Source of the DNA: Eudorina sp. 2006-703-Eu-15
Lineage: Eukaryota; Chlorophyta; Chlorophyceae; Chlamydomonadales; Volvocaceae
Reading direction: 5' to 3'
Assembly (NCBI GenBank): GCA_003117195.1
Contig: BDSI01000010.1
Coordinates: 1,031,041-1,095,040, forward strand
DNA length: 64,000 nt
Both the position numbers and the translations under genes were made by a program. Of the stretch, positions 43,649-56,315 are shown one piece after another (the stretch's first letter is position 1; every line of letters begins with the position of its first letter). The notes beneath the pieces are model-generated. The model was not told the DNA's origin, ran no database searches, and saw only the letters and a list, made by a program, of their open reading frames with translations.

Positions 43649-46600
43649 GTACGTACGTGTGTGCGTACGTGCGTGACTGTCTGATAAATACACCTAAGAG
43701 AACTGATTCTCTACGTGTACGTCGTCTGCATCCATCCATATCTCATTTGTACGCTTATTACTGCTGCATTGCAAAAGGCTGGCGCGCGTCGTCGAACGGT
43801 TTAAGGTTTACTACGGAAGTGTACGCCGACTGGTTTGTATTGGGGGTGGATGGCCGGGGAACTGAACGGTTGATGGTTTGACGGGAGTGGCTCTTACCTA
43901 GTATATACAGTTTAACTGCATTCCGTCCATCACACATATGTGCGCCCTACCTCCCAGCTACTCTGTGCTCCATTATTATTACTTGTATATCGTACGCACC
44001 CTCGTGCGTGCAGGCCTCTGCCCGAGCCACCAACCTGCCCAACGCCGGTTTCTACCACGACCAATATTAGGAAGGAATACTTATTCGTTCAGACTGCTAA
44101 CAGTGCGACTCTGAGGCCCTTACCTGGGTTTAGTACTGGAGAGGCATCTACACTGCAGCCGAAGTCTATGGCATTTGTGCTGGAGCTTGGGTTCCCCTCA
44201 ACGACGACCACTTGGTTCACGGACCGCCCCTACCGGCAGGCTGGGCATACTTCAACCGACTCGTTCGTTCAGGTCTGCAGAAAAATGTTTGATAGATGCC
44301 GGTAATGCCGGCGCATGTAAATAGCTAAAAACAGGAAGGGCCGGAATAGCTAACACCTCGAGTACATACTGATTGCTATTAGGAATATTTTTTGATATGG
44401 CGTTGACTATAGTATGACACTTATGTAGCTTGGACGAGTCACTACAGTGGGCCTAGGCAGGGTAATCAACGCCGGCACGTTACCTCACCACACACGCACG
44501 CACGAGATGTCTGTACATACGATGTATTTGTTTCTGTTCATGCTCTTCAAATTAGGTACCAAGGCTCTTCGATCTAATGCTGTTCTGGCATTTTGGGCAT
44601 TGCGGCGAGTGTTTCGGTTTTGTTTCCAAATGAAGCCTCGCCGTACTCGCCGCTGCCTTCGATCGTCCGTCCGTCCCTGGACGACAAACTTCCTTACAGC
44701 AATTCAACGCGGCGTTTGGAGCTGACGCTCCCAACGCCGCCGTCGTCGGTGCCCTGCCCAACGGGACGACTGCTGTCATCATGGTCGAGCTGTGCTGTCC
44801 CCGATGGGTCAACTCGACCACGCTGGAGTACGGCGTTGCGCTTCTGATGAATCCGCAGAGTGACCTGCACTCTGGTTACTACGGCACACATTCAGTCATC
44901 ACAAGTGCAGCACCGTCGGTCACACTCACTCAAGCGTCCTTGTTCGTGGATGATGCTGCAGGTAGGCAGGTTTATGTTCATGATTTACGGAAATGTGATT
45001 CATTCTGGGACTACTGGGACTCATTAGAGAAGTGTCTAGTAATGCATATCGATGTCCGCTACCTAGCGGGGTCATAATTGTCAATCTTTATGCGTGTCGT
45101 CCTCCGCAGCTACTAAATACCTACGAGCGAGGGGTGGTGCCAGTATGAATTATTCAGACTCCCCGCCGGTGGTGGCGTATAGGCTCAGCGAGCCTCACCG
45201 CCCCTGCCCCCTAGGTTTTGGCCAGCGTATTTTTATAACATATATTATTTTAAAATAATAATGATATTTTATACGTTGATTTTTATTATTTTATATTTGT
45301 TGTTGATATTATTGACTAACTACATTTGCTCGCCAACTTGTGTTCTCGCTGCTCCGCCGCCGCTAGAGAGTGCGTCAAAAGCAGTGGAGGATGTAATTGT
45401 GGGTGGCGGTGTGTCACCCGAGAAGCAAGTGGCCGTGGTGAGTCTACCTGGCTCAGACATTCTTGCGTTGTTTCATATTCATAGTGTCATTACTGCATTC
45501 TAGTGTTTTGGTAGTTTTGGGGCATGGCACAGCACCTTTATGGACGCGCGCGAAATAAAGGAGCGAGGGTGTTAGGGGGATACGTATCTGCAATTCATTT
45601 CAATTTATCGATTGGCGTTCACCCCCCGCCACTGCTGTATACCAAATATTGTAAACAGTAGAACGCACGTACTCCCGTACAGATTGACGTATTACTGCGT
45701 GCACTCCGCCTATGCATGCGTGGTAACTTGCGTGCGTGCTTCGTCCAAAACCGCACGTAGGTGGCGGAGACAGCGGTGAAGGGAGCAAAAGTGGCTGAGG
45801 AATTCAGTCCGATTGGAATGCTGTGCTCTGTGGTTGGGGGCCTAAGTGAATGGAAATTTGAACACACGGTACGTACACAAACAACTAATTCGGGAACGAG
45901 CGGATAGACTGTGCTCCGAACAATTGTATGGCTGGTGCGTGGAACAACAGGTTCCTGCGTTTTTATGCACGGGGAAGGGTATGTATGAACCGTATGAAGC
46001 GCATGAAGCGGGTAGATAGGCGAAAGAAGACATGCCCACATTATTACACACATGGCCGCGAACACGCACGATGATCAGGTAGTTCTTGTTTGGTATATTA
46101 ATCGAATTGTTTATATTGCGCAGATATTTTTATTATCGTAATTTTTAGTTGCAGGGATGGTGGGGCTCGCTGAGCCCTGCGCTGCTGCTACCAGGGATGG
46201 TAGTGTCGGGATATTTGTTCATGCTGAGCGCGCGGAACGAAGTCAGCAAGCGGGTAGTGGTCACACACATGCAGTCACGGTCTGAAAGGGTTGGAATACA
46301 CATTATTCCGCTTGTTTCGGCAGCCACAATCTGTTGGGTTCCTAAATCTTCTGACCGTCCCCACGCACAACTAATGAACGCATGTACTCCCCACGCAGGT
46401 TGAAGCAGATCTGAAGAAAATCATGAACTTGCTGACGAACGGACTGGCCACGCTAGAGGATATGAGCAACTTAAATACAAGGATAGTAAGTAACCTTAGT
46501 CACTGCAGAGCTGGCAATCAAGGGACCTGGTGTAGGGCAGCAGATGGGCACGGGCACTGTACGAAATGCTCGGGAGCTGGCAAAGGCTTCTCGAGAAGCT

Positions 46601-49600
46601 GAGCTACTGCTTGGCACTGCTGTACCTGGGTTACAGGGTCGTCCAGTCTACGACGCCTACATCAGTTCGTTACGTGGGGCAGCGAACCTCTACGTACCCC
46701 CCTCTCGCGCCCGCCGCCGGCCCTGTGTACAAAACTTACTTGCTTGTGTATTTACGCAGACCACTGCCCAGGACCAGTTGATTAGAGCTTCTACGGCGCA
46801 ACGCCAGTTGTCGACAATACTTTCAGATGAGACCATGGGCACGACCGGTATTGGGGACTACACCCCATGCCCCGCACCGGGTAATGACCTGACCAAGTGG
46901 GCCAACGACTATGTGAAGAACTCAGGTGCGTGCATTCACATTCGTACATATTTAAGACATTTATTGTATTGATTGCTCCTATCTGTGTGCACAGAAAGCG
47001 AACACAAATCGTATTTTGTTGCCCACTGATCGCGCGTTTTTTGTTTTACACGCGACAGATTCAATTAATTACGACGGCAGTATGACATCGATCTTGCAAG
47101 CTCTAACGGCCAGCCTGCCATCCTTCAACACGACCGACACCGCGGGTATCGCTCCACCGGCACAGGGCTTTATCGGTGTCGTGGATTACCTCTACGAAAT
47201 TTTCTTCGTGAGTTGCCAGGGAATTACTACACACACATATATATAATGCGTAGTTGCTGTTTGTGATCTCTAGTGATCTCTGTACGCAGCGAAGGATTTA
47301 CTGTCCATTTTATGTAATGGGGGAAAGCATCCACGCAGGAGGATTGCTCATACGTACAGAGCTAACAGAGCAAGGCTTAGTATCATGCATTCCTCTCGGT
47401 GCGGGCTGTGCGGGCATGTGTGCCATACAGAACTGCAACGAAGCGGTTTGCGATGCGTCGATGGATCCGCCAGTGGCGTCGCAAAGTCCACACTACACCG
47501 TCATGACCACGTTGAACGGCTTCATTACAACTGCTAACCAGGCAAGTACTTGTCCGGGTGTACAATATTACCTGATGCACTGCCTGCCGCGCGCGCGCGC
47601 TCGGAATTCATGCTGCTACGGGTAGATGCGTGAGCTGGGGTTTCATATGTATCGAGTTCGCTGCTTGCTCGGCTTCTCCTCGCACACAGGCCGTTCAACT
47701 CTGCAACGACTTGATTATCACGAACCCGCCGGAGAACTGCAGCTATCAGTATGCTGGCGAAGTTGACTACTGCACTGCTGACAAGGACCAGAACGGATTG
47801 GGCGGTGACGACCTCCTTGATGTGAGTGCTGTGCTGAAACAAAACGGCGTACGTACACGCGTGTACGGCGTACGCCGCCATTTACATATATATGCTTATA
47901 GAAAATATGTCGATATATTACATATATGCGAACGTAGATGAATCGAAATATAGTTTACTGTAAGCACACATGTTATACATAATATATCTAGTGTATTTCT
48001 TCCGATTGTACAAATTGTATATAAACACACACATAAAGCCGTGAGCAAGGTGAATACGATCTTCCGCCATGTATATTTGCAAACTATTTTACCTAGTTGG
48101 CGTTCGCTCTGCGTGCGTTGTTGCTTGCCTTCTATGCCGTGTCGTACGACTGACGTCCAGCGTTGCATCCTATCTGACGTGCGCAGAAACTGTATAATGG
48201 CATCCGGGCGATCGCCTTTCCGGGAAAAAACGTGCCCTGGCATTACATGTTGTGGAGGTGAGAGTGAGAGAAAATATTTTTACATAAGCGCACGTTCCAC
48301 CTGAATAACGCGCAGGGGGGGCTATTGATTCGTAAATGGCCGCGCCGGGCCCAGCGTCGGAGGATTTGTGTGGGGCGCACAATGCCGCTTGCTGCTGGGC
48401 CCTGGGCAAGTGTTATGCGATCTCACGCAGTGTTCGTGAGAACATTTTAGCTCGGTTTTCAGTGTTTTCAGAAACAAAAATACATACATGGATACATACA
48501 TACATACATACATATGATATGTATGAACATAAATCATACTTAAATTTTAGTAAATTGAAAAAAATATTCTGATGACGGTGCTCGCGAACAGGCGCATGCG
48601 TGGCGTACTACGTGTAGCGTGTAGTACACAGCAAACATCAGCAGACATGTCCCCTCCCCCATCTTCAATCTGCGTGCATGGTAAATGTATACAGGGACTA
48701 CAGCATGAGCTCATCGACTTGGTTCTACCCAGCCAACGATGGACTTGTGAATGATCACAATGATCCATTTTATTATGGATGGTCTGAGTATCAGAAGCAG
48801 GGGTACGGGTATGCGACAGAAATGTTTATCAATGACCAAAACATTTATTCTACGTTACCCCCGCTGTGGGTCAACAAGGATAAGCCTGTTACACTGCCGG
48901 AGGGACAGATCCTTACGGGTCTGAGCTTCATCCCCACCAGATGCCCGTGGTGCGGTTACCGACTTGGCAACAACTACGGCAACGGCAACATCCTCAATGT
49001 GGGCATCACGTCGTGCACCCTTTCCGTCGACCAAACAAATGGTGAGCAAGAATGGTCAGCCGTGTGATCGTCCTTCACCCATGCATTTAAGTAATATCAG
49101 TGTGCAGTACGTGCAGTACTTTAGTACCAAGTAATAATTCCAAAATTGATAATCATGTATACCATTCGCCGAAGGGCGGAGCTCTATGGAATAAGCATGC
49201 GGACGTTTATCGTTGTATATTGTTCGTTGTATGCGTCAACAAAAGCGCGACAGAGATTGACATCGTTGCACATCTTCATCTACATATTTGCTTACGCTTG
49301 CAGGTGGCTGGGCCTTCACTAACTGCAACTACAACTGGAATGCCGCGAGTGTCGACCAGTCTCTGCCCCAGCGATCACAGCCACCTAACAACGTCGTGTC
49401 CGGACTCCCGAACACCTGTGTACCCGTCCCTGACTACAACTTTGCACAGTCCAGCGGCACTGCCTACATCCCCTACCAGCCGAACGCGGATGAGGTCTGC
49501 GCTGTGAACCCGCAGTACATTGACTTGAAGCCGGTCATGATGCGAACAAACTACATCACCGTGGGGGCCGGGCTCACGATGTGGATGTGCGGCAACTACC

Positions 49601-52600
49601 CCTCGGCGACGGCGGACAATCTGTATGGGCCAAACGCAGTCCTCGGTATACAGTTGGTGGGCCGCAGGCTCATCATTGACGAAACTACGGGAGCCGCTTC
49701 TTACGGCGACACGATATATGTTGATAACAGGGGTCAATGTGGGACCAACATCCTCCTTGCGAAGGACGCAACCAAGAATAACGAGCTGAGCACTCCAGGA
49801 GACTACTACCCTCCCATCATCGACAAAATGGACAGCTATGATGCGTTCCAGGTACGTCGGTTATTGATGTAAAGATTCAAAGCACTCTGAAACATAACAC
49901 TTATATTGAGAGCTCGCATTCTTTTGGGTGTTCCTGGCCGCATTTTTGCGTGATGCGGATTCTAACTTGTTATTATTATATTATATAATATTATATAATA
50001 TTATATAATATAATATTATATAATATAATATAATATTATATTATATAATATAATATTATATAATATAATATAATATTATATTATATTATATTATATTATA
50101 TTATATTATATTATATTATATTATATTATATTATATTATAGTATATTATAGTATATTATATTATATTATAGTATATTATAGTATATGATATGATATGATA
50201 TGATAAAATAAGATAAGATATGATATGATATGATATGATATTCATCATAGTCATCGTCATTATTATGCAGTACTATTGTTATCTTCATATAATCAAAATA
50301 TAATAACCAGATAGCTAACGCATGTAGGTATCCATGAATAATTTGCAATGCTGGCTGCCGTTGATGCGTCATCATCCGACATGCGGACAGGTGTATGTCC
50401 TTGACAAGTCAGGTCAAGAGACGACGTTTCACACTTCTGCATTTTGGGCTGCGGACGCTCCTATGACAAATCCCACACCATCATTCATTCAGGTCGGTCC
50501 GTCTCTCGGTGACTCTGTTCCTAATAACACGCATGATACAAGTACGCCGTTTATTCCTCTCGATGTGGGTGATTCTAATGGTTCAGTGGAAGCTGACCTA
50601 CTGTGACTGCTCGTCATCGAACATCGACAACCGCTTGTTTTAGGGCAATATATTTCCTTTTTTCGGAATAAATCAGGGATTGGGGTGCCAGAAAAAGGAA
50701 TACGATTGGGACCGGGGCGTACATATTTATTCCTTGGGCTAAAAAATAAGGCGCTTCCTGATGGGCTCTGTACGACATGAAGCGTGACTAGCTTGCGGGC
50801 TGCGCACGTTTGCGTGCCGCACAGGTATACAGCATGCCGCACAGGACGATCACGTGCATTATTTGACCCGAATTCCACGAGTTGGGCATGTGACATCATT
50901 ATTCAGGGCGAAACGCACGCATGATTTCATTATGTATTACATGCATACAGCGGATATTACCCAGCAGTGGCGGCAAGCAGAAGTCCGATCACACAAACAA
51001 ACAACGGTAACGGATCCACCTTGTACATACCTACAGTAGCAATTGTCACAGACGAAAGTCTCATCTATCTCAGCATGATCACATCTAAACGTTTGTAACT
51101 GCTGCGTGCGCTGCGTGATAAGCAGCCGTTCATATCTATGTTACATGCATAAATTGGGACGTAAGGCTAATTATTCTTGCTGAACGGAATTGCCTGTATG
51201 GATGCATATGCTGCTGTCATGGCTGCGCATAGCATGCTATCGTACGCAGTCGCTGCCTTATTACTTGGATCTATCGCATCTGATTGCGGATTGCTTATGC
51301 CCTTCCTGCGGACTAGGTGACAACCGGAAACGTTATCCATTTCCGCGGTGCATGCCTGCTTGATTGGTCGCTGCAGGGTGCGTCCTTCTGGCTCAAGAAG
51401 GACAGACTTGCCATTGGCCTCATTACTGGAGCCAACCCGTTCTACGACACTGAGAACTCCGGCGTCTTGGAGGACGTGTTTTTTGAAATGAGCCCCACCC
51501 ACATACCGAATCTGCCAAAGTGTGTGGACATCACTTGGGGCAACATGCAGCCGGGCACGCCGCTTCAACAGTGGGATTGCAACCAGACTCCGTCCCAGCG
51601 CTTCTATGTCGTGGACTACAGTAACGGAAGCCACGTGTTGGGCAAATATTCACAATTTGTGAACATCAAGACAATGACAGGCCTCTGCTTTGGTGTGGCT
51701 GGAGCGTCCACGAGCGTCGGCGCCCAAATCGAAACCCAGCAGTGCGATGGCAGCGACGCACAGCGGTTTGTGCCGGTCCAGCAAACTGGAGGTCTTCAAT
51801 TCGTCAACCTCAACTCAGGATTGTGCTTTGAAGTTGCTAGCTGGCTCTGGTCAAATCAGGCAGCTATTCAGTCAGTAAACTGCAATCCGCAGGCAGCAAA
51901 CCAAATCTTCAAGCTGCGGCGCACTGATGCGCAGCTCGCCAATCAGGTTGCCGTCGTCGATGTCAGCGACGGCCTTTGGGGAGATTGGCTGGTGCGTACG
52001 TAGGGCGGGTATGTATTGAGACTAAAGGGTGTACATCTTGGGGGAGAGATCATTGCTAAGAGCGGCAGATTTCGCGACTCGCTGGGGGGTTGCTGCAGCA
52101 AAACACCTGGATGACGAAATAAAATGTCTGCTGTAAGTGCTATTCCGAAAGCAAGCAAGGAAGCATGAAGCGATGCGGAGTCAACAAGCAGAGGGCTGGC
52201 AGAGTAATAAGGGACGATTGATGAGTAATTGCCAAGCCAACGTTTGTTGGCTGGCCAACCAAGGTGCACGCTTATGGATGAATGTCTTGGCTTCTATGCG
52301 TACATTACCTACCATATAGATAGTGCACCGATAAAAAGATGAATATGCATCTTGTTGGTTGTGATAGCTACGTATAGCGGTATAGGAACGCATTGCCTAC
52401 CTGCGCTGAAGGTCGTGTGTGCGGCGTGCGTGCTCACTTGCGCTGATAAGTTTCATCTACGACTGTTGCAGAGCACCAAGTACTGCCAGACCGGCAGGCC
52501 GTCCGACGGCGCCAAGATCGGTGAGCCGATGAGCGGATTCCAGCTGCGCATGGAGGCGTCCTGTGGCAGCAAATGCGATGACACCGCCCTCAATGGCCTG

Positions 52601-55600
52601 AGGTATGTACGTACAAACGAATGATGAATATGCATTCCAAGATATTATAAACACCAGATAATACATACGGCAATTGTTGACGATTATATATGGAAGTAGT
52701 TGAGCCCGCTGCGCGCGGCTAGCGTATGCGCGCCGCGCATATACCAAGGCCATGTCCACAAGTCAACAGGAACGAATATATATATGCCCCCCGTCGCGTC
52801 TGTGCATGCACGCGTTTCCTTCCGTCGCTTAACCGATGTCGTTAGATTTATACTTGCTTGTCATTTGCCTGCCACGCACCGCCGGGTCGCCGTCGGCTGC
52901 GTGGTGTACGTGGTGTCCAACCTACCGCGCACGCAGGATGACCTGCTCTGCGGACGGCTCCACTATCAGCGTGACGGATGGCATTTGGGGTGACTGGACT
53001 TCCGGCCCATCGAGCTGCAATCCGGGAGCCTACATCATCGGTGCGCGAATGAGAGTGGAGAAGGATCAGGGCGGCGATGATGGTAAGTACATACCATCAG
53101 TCATATATTCACTCGTACACTCATCAATCGTAAACACCTATCAGATGGGCGGCGGCCTTGCTTCATTCTGTCCTCTGCACTGCCTACCTGCCTGTGGTCG
53201 CTTCGACCTAACAGGTACGCGTCTAACAGATGTGACTTCATTCCGCGCGTTCACTGGATGTACATGTGTTGATATTCCGTCACTCATCACTACTCACAAC
53301 GCATATTAATGGACACGTATGTACTTCTAGCTAGCGAAGCCATCCGTTTGGTTTAATCGTGGACAGGCCCTAAAAATGGATGGGCAACATCCGCGCTCGG
53401 TCCGCCGATGCAAAACAGTATTTAATCGAAACCAGTATTTAGAACATATCGAGTCTGGGCAAGTTCATGACCCGATGTGTATTTATTCGCGGCGTTGAGG
53501 TTAGAGGTGTCTTCCCGCCTTGTCGGTGGGGCCTGCTGGGGCTTGCCGTGGTATACACTATATACACCGTTGATCCCTTTATTTGAGGTCTGCTGTAACG
53601 TTCATTCATTCAAAGCGAAAATGCAACCTTCCGCACGGCCTACGTGTGGCTGTATGTATATAGCGGTTGTTTGCTTCATGCGTTTTTGGCCAGTAGCTCA
53701 TCACCCTCTATCAATCTGTATATCTATCCTTCGCTGTTATGCGTGCGTGCGTGCAGGGGGTCTAGGGTAACACTCATATGATTTTTCTTCAATCGTATAC
53801 AGCATTTTGTACTATCTGTGTGTATCAGTGTGTATCAATTAATATTTACCTAGCAAACATGGGTCCGTTAGTTCATTCCCATCGATATCTAAACTATCTA
53901 AACCATATACGCGTTCGAGTCCTGCCTACTAAGTGTGGACAAACACGCATGCATATATCCTGGACGGAACATAAGTGATGCACGTTCACGGAGCAATCGC
54001 CCCGTCACATATGCCCAACGTACGCCTGCCTGCGTGCCTTGCTCCAAAATGCAGACACCGCGGCCAACTCCATCGAGTTCATGTGCAGCAACAACGCCGC
54101 CATCACCCAGTCAGATGGATTCTGGGGCGAGTGAGTACCAGAACGCCCTAGTTACGTACCCTGCTGCAAATGCTCGCTCGCTGAAACCAATAATTATCAA
54201 TCGTTACCACACAAAACCATACTAAAATAATAACTTGCAGCAGGAAAACCGATTTGTTTGTGTGGAAGTATTACTAAATTCCGACACATATTGCTTGCTT
54301 TCGTTACGAGCTCCACTCTGGAGAGACGGAGGGCCTGATAAAGGATATGAACAAAATGTAATTTATCAAAAGTAGTAATATTACTGAATACAAAGCCAGC
54401 GAGGTATACTGTACTTACCTAAGAAAGCAAGCAAGCCTGCCTGCTTGTCCTGTGCATACTTCCATTATTTATGTTTGATTCGTTTGCCATGCACGCATGC
54501 ATCAGTTTCGCGTACTGTCAAGACAGTCGTGTGTAACTGGAATCATGGAAACCATGACTGGTCATACACAGACATAGGTATATATGGTTCTGGCACGACT
54601 GTTATGGCACGACATATATGCCCCTGGAGTTCCAGGTTCGACCCCGACCGAGAGCGGGCCAAAGACCCTCGATAGTAGGAGGGCAAGGGTGGCCCCATGT
54701 CGATGGACGGTGAAGGACCCGATTAAAGTGACCTGCGAGCTGACCAGGAGCGGAGTTGACGCCTTAGTTGATTCGGCAGATTCCGCTGGATGCCGGTGGT
54801 GGGTGCTGAACCCGGGAAGAGCACTGATTTCGGAGAAGTCGGCATGGGAGATTGGATGAGGGTGCCCCGAAATACCGGGGAAGGTAGGGACTGCCAGGTT
54901 AGTGGCCACGGGTGAAGCTGAAACCCCCTATCCCACACAATCACAGACATGATGTTCGTTTAGGGCCGTTCACATTCCTCATTACCCTCCCACGCTCGCT
55001 TCCTGTTATACATCAATCTCTTCAGCTGGACGGACTGGGTGAACTGCCCCAGCAATTCGTACGTGTGCGGTGCCCAGGCCCGCTTCGAAAGCAACCAGGT
55101 ACGTCGTCGGTGGTCGTATATACGTTTCTATTCTCTTGTACCGACCTTGACCTGCTTGGTTTATTACCTCCCTCGCAGTCCCCTGAAGATTCTGACACGT
55201 AACATTTATTTTGAAACGTGTGCCAAAAATATTGATGGCTTGTAAGGAGCATTGCACGCATGTATCGTCTTAGTCGTCTGCGGCCTCGTCGCCGGATGTA
55301 CTAGATGTACGTAGCCGGATGCACTACTTTCCGGGTGTACAGACGTCCATCGTTCGCTCTCGCATGCCCCTCCGTTTATTCATTCGTTAAACAGGGTGAT
55401 AGCGGTGACGACACGGCCTTTAACGGTACGTACTTGTGTGCCGGCGCCAGCATTTGAACGGATAGATTTTGCATAATTTCATTCCGCAGTGGAACAACAC
55501 TCTTGTTGGTCGGTCACATGAGATCAGCGATCGAGGGTCATCAACGTATATACGTACGCATAGGTAGCTAGCCAAGTCCTACCAAGTCATTTGTTACTCA

Positions 55601-55996
55601 ATCCCTGCTTTGCACACGGGATCCAGGGGCGAGTACTGTACGTTTGTTCGCACGATCGTATGCATCCGTAGGACGTGGGGCACACACATGCATCTACGTA
55701 CAGTATGTACTGACCGCCCCTGCCTAAACCCTAAACCCTACCTAAACCCTATCGTAGATAGGCGTTCAATCTTGGTTGAACGTGTATCGTTCGTTCGTTC
55801 ATATCCTTCAATGTTGGACTTTTTTTATTGGGATGTTACAGCGGACCCCGCGGGTCATCGGTGACAGCCCCGGCGACAGCCGAGGCTTCCTCACCATACA
55901 CTGCTGCCTAAATGAACTAATGCCACCATGGCGCTCCGGACTGTTGGTCGCTGTGTGTACGCAGGTCTGCGTCTCATCTGCTGCGTGTCAGTTTGA
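41399..55996 (+). CDS. Gene B: secreted trefoil + helical + unknown module + ricin-B lectin + VMO-I protein
   Basis: 24 exons: 41399-41522, 41750-41898, 42819-42965, 43518-43648, 44014-44272, 44700-44961, 45367-45437, 45761-45868, 46399-46485, 46760-46925, 47059-47207, 47290-47541, 47690-47821, 48187-48257, 48695-49041, 49304-49851, 50391-50492, 51377-51991, 52472-52602, 52937-53082, 54055-54130, 55026-55098, 55395-55425 and 55965-55996. The total is 4209 nt, in frame throughout, 1402 residues. The start ATG opens a signal peptide (hydrophobic LAVLLAAASVTLQLA, then Cys). Residues 28-184 look trefoil-like, 360-500 are largely helical, 680-1035 are the module shared with gene A, about 1075-1225 are the lectin and 1228-1400 are VMO-I. 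It is probably a large extracellular protein. One intron has a GC donor (47542). The acceptor at 47290 is the least certain junction. Confidence 0.82.
45367..47821 (+). other. Gene B helical and Cys-containing middle part
   Basis: Exons 7-13. The first four read as amphipathic helices (SASKAVEDVIVGG, VAETAVKGAKVAEEF, VEADLKKIMNLLTNGLATL, TTAQDQLIRASTAQRQLS) around a hydrophobic stretch (SPIGMLCSVVGGL). Exons 10-13 contain paired cysteines (YTPCPAPG, CIPLGAGCAGMC, CSYQYAGEVDYC). No family is recognised. It joins directly to the module shared with gene A. Several small in-phase exons with good donors (gtaagt, gtgagt) support it. Confidence 0.6.
48187..50492 (+). other. Gene B copy of the module shared with gene A
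   Basis: Exons 48187-48257, 48695-49041, 49304-49851 and 50391-50492 correspond one-to-one with gene A 43-113, 569-918, 1208-1785 and 2569-2682, with identical phases. Conserved motifs include NVPWHYMLWR, SSSTWFYPA, GQILTGLSFIPTRCPWCGY, NYGNGNILNVGITSCTLS and TTFHTSAFWAAD. Length differences are whole codons. Function unknown. Confidence 0.82.
49975..50240. repeat. AT-only satellite (TATAATATTATA / GATAT)
   Basis: About 250 bases are almost purely A and T with a shifting short period, ending in TGATATGATA units. It lies in gene B's intron 49852-50390. Confidence 0.93.
51377..51991 (+). other. Gene B lectin exon leading into VMO-I
   Basis: 205 codons: GASFWLKKDRLAIGLITGAN, then the trefoil repeats ([16 protein letters not shown]...CDGSDAQRF, LCFEV...QAANQIF), then VDVSDGLWGDWL opening VMO-I. 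It is closely similar to gene A 3176-3817 and to the lectin part of gene C. Confidence 0.83.
54576..54941 (+). mobile_element. Probable tRNA-derived SINE
   Basis: A 366-bp insertion in gene B's intron 54131-55025 is flanked by a 9-bp direct repeat, CACAGACAT (54567-54575 and 54942-54950). Near its 5' end a B-box-like GGTTCGACCCC is present around 54632. An A-box-like TGGCACGACTG lies about 40 bases before it, the internal promoter spacing of tRNA genes. The body has no coding capacity. No second copy is in the window. Confidence 0.6.
55821..55942 (-). repeat. Short retroposon-like 3' end, copy 3
   Basis: Read on the - strand it matches copies 1 and 2 (GTGTATGGTGAGGAAGCCTC, then CCGATGACCCGCGGGGTCCG, then CTGTAACATCCC) and ends in AATAAAAAAA. 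It is inserted in the last intron of gene B, just before the final exon. Confidence 0.65.
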
Positions 55997-56265
55997 TGAT
56001 GCGTGGCGCAGATGTGCTCCAAGACATACACGCAGGCGTGATCCTGCTTCAGGCTACCATCCACGCAGCAGCACAACAAACCAACTAAACCAGCACAACG
56101 TAATTTGTCGCTGGTTTCCTTGCATTACTGCGCTGCCACATACAAATGAATAGTAGTTCCGCCGTCAGCGGGTAGCTGGCACGCACGCACATCGGAAGTA
56201 AGAGTAGTCACAACAAGGTGGCGACGTAGGCGACGCTAGCTGTTGAAGTTAGCATTGCACATCCG

Positions 56266-56315
56266 TATGTATGTATGTATGTATGTATGTATGTATGTAT
56301 GTATGTATGTATGAA
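56266..56315. repeat. (TATG)n / (CATA)n tail of the LINE
   Basis: About twelve tetranucleotide units lie immediately beyond the GC-rich 3' region of the LINE, in the place where a LINE poly-repeat tail is expected. Confidence 0.8.

Larger units (their letters stand above)
51964..55996 (+). other. Gene B VMO-I domain
   Basis: It is encoded by the end of 51377-51991 plus 52472-52602 (MSGFQLRMEASC...DDTALNGLR), 52937-53082 (SISVTDGIWGDW, YIIGARMRVE), 54055-54130 ([14 protein letters not shown]), 55026-55098 ([19 protein letters not shown]), 55395-55425 ([10 protein letters not shown]) and 55965-55996 (GLRLICC, stop). The three repeats of a beta-prism are visible. Confidence 0.85.

Noticed and set aside
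54576..54700. Functional tRNA gene
   Set aside because: Only A- and B-box-like sequences are present. No cloverleaf or acceptor stem can be formed.
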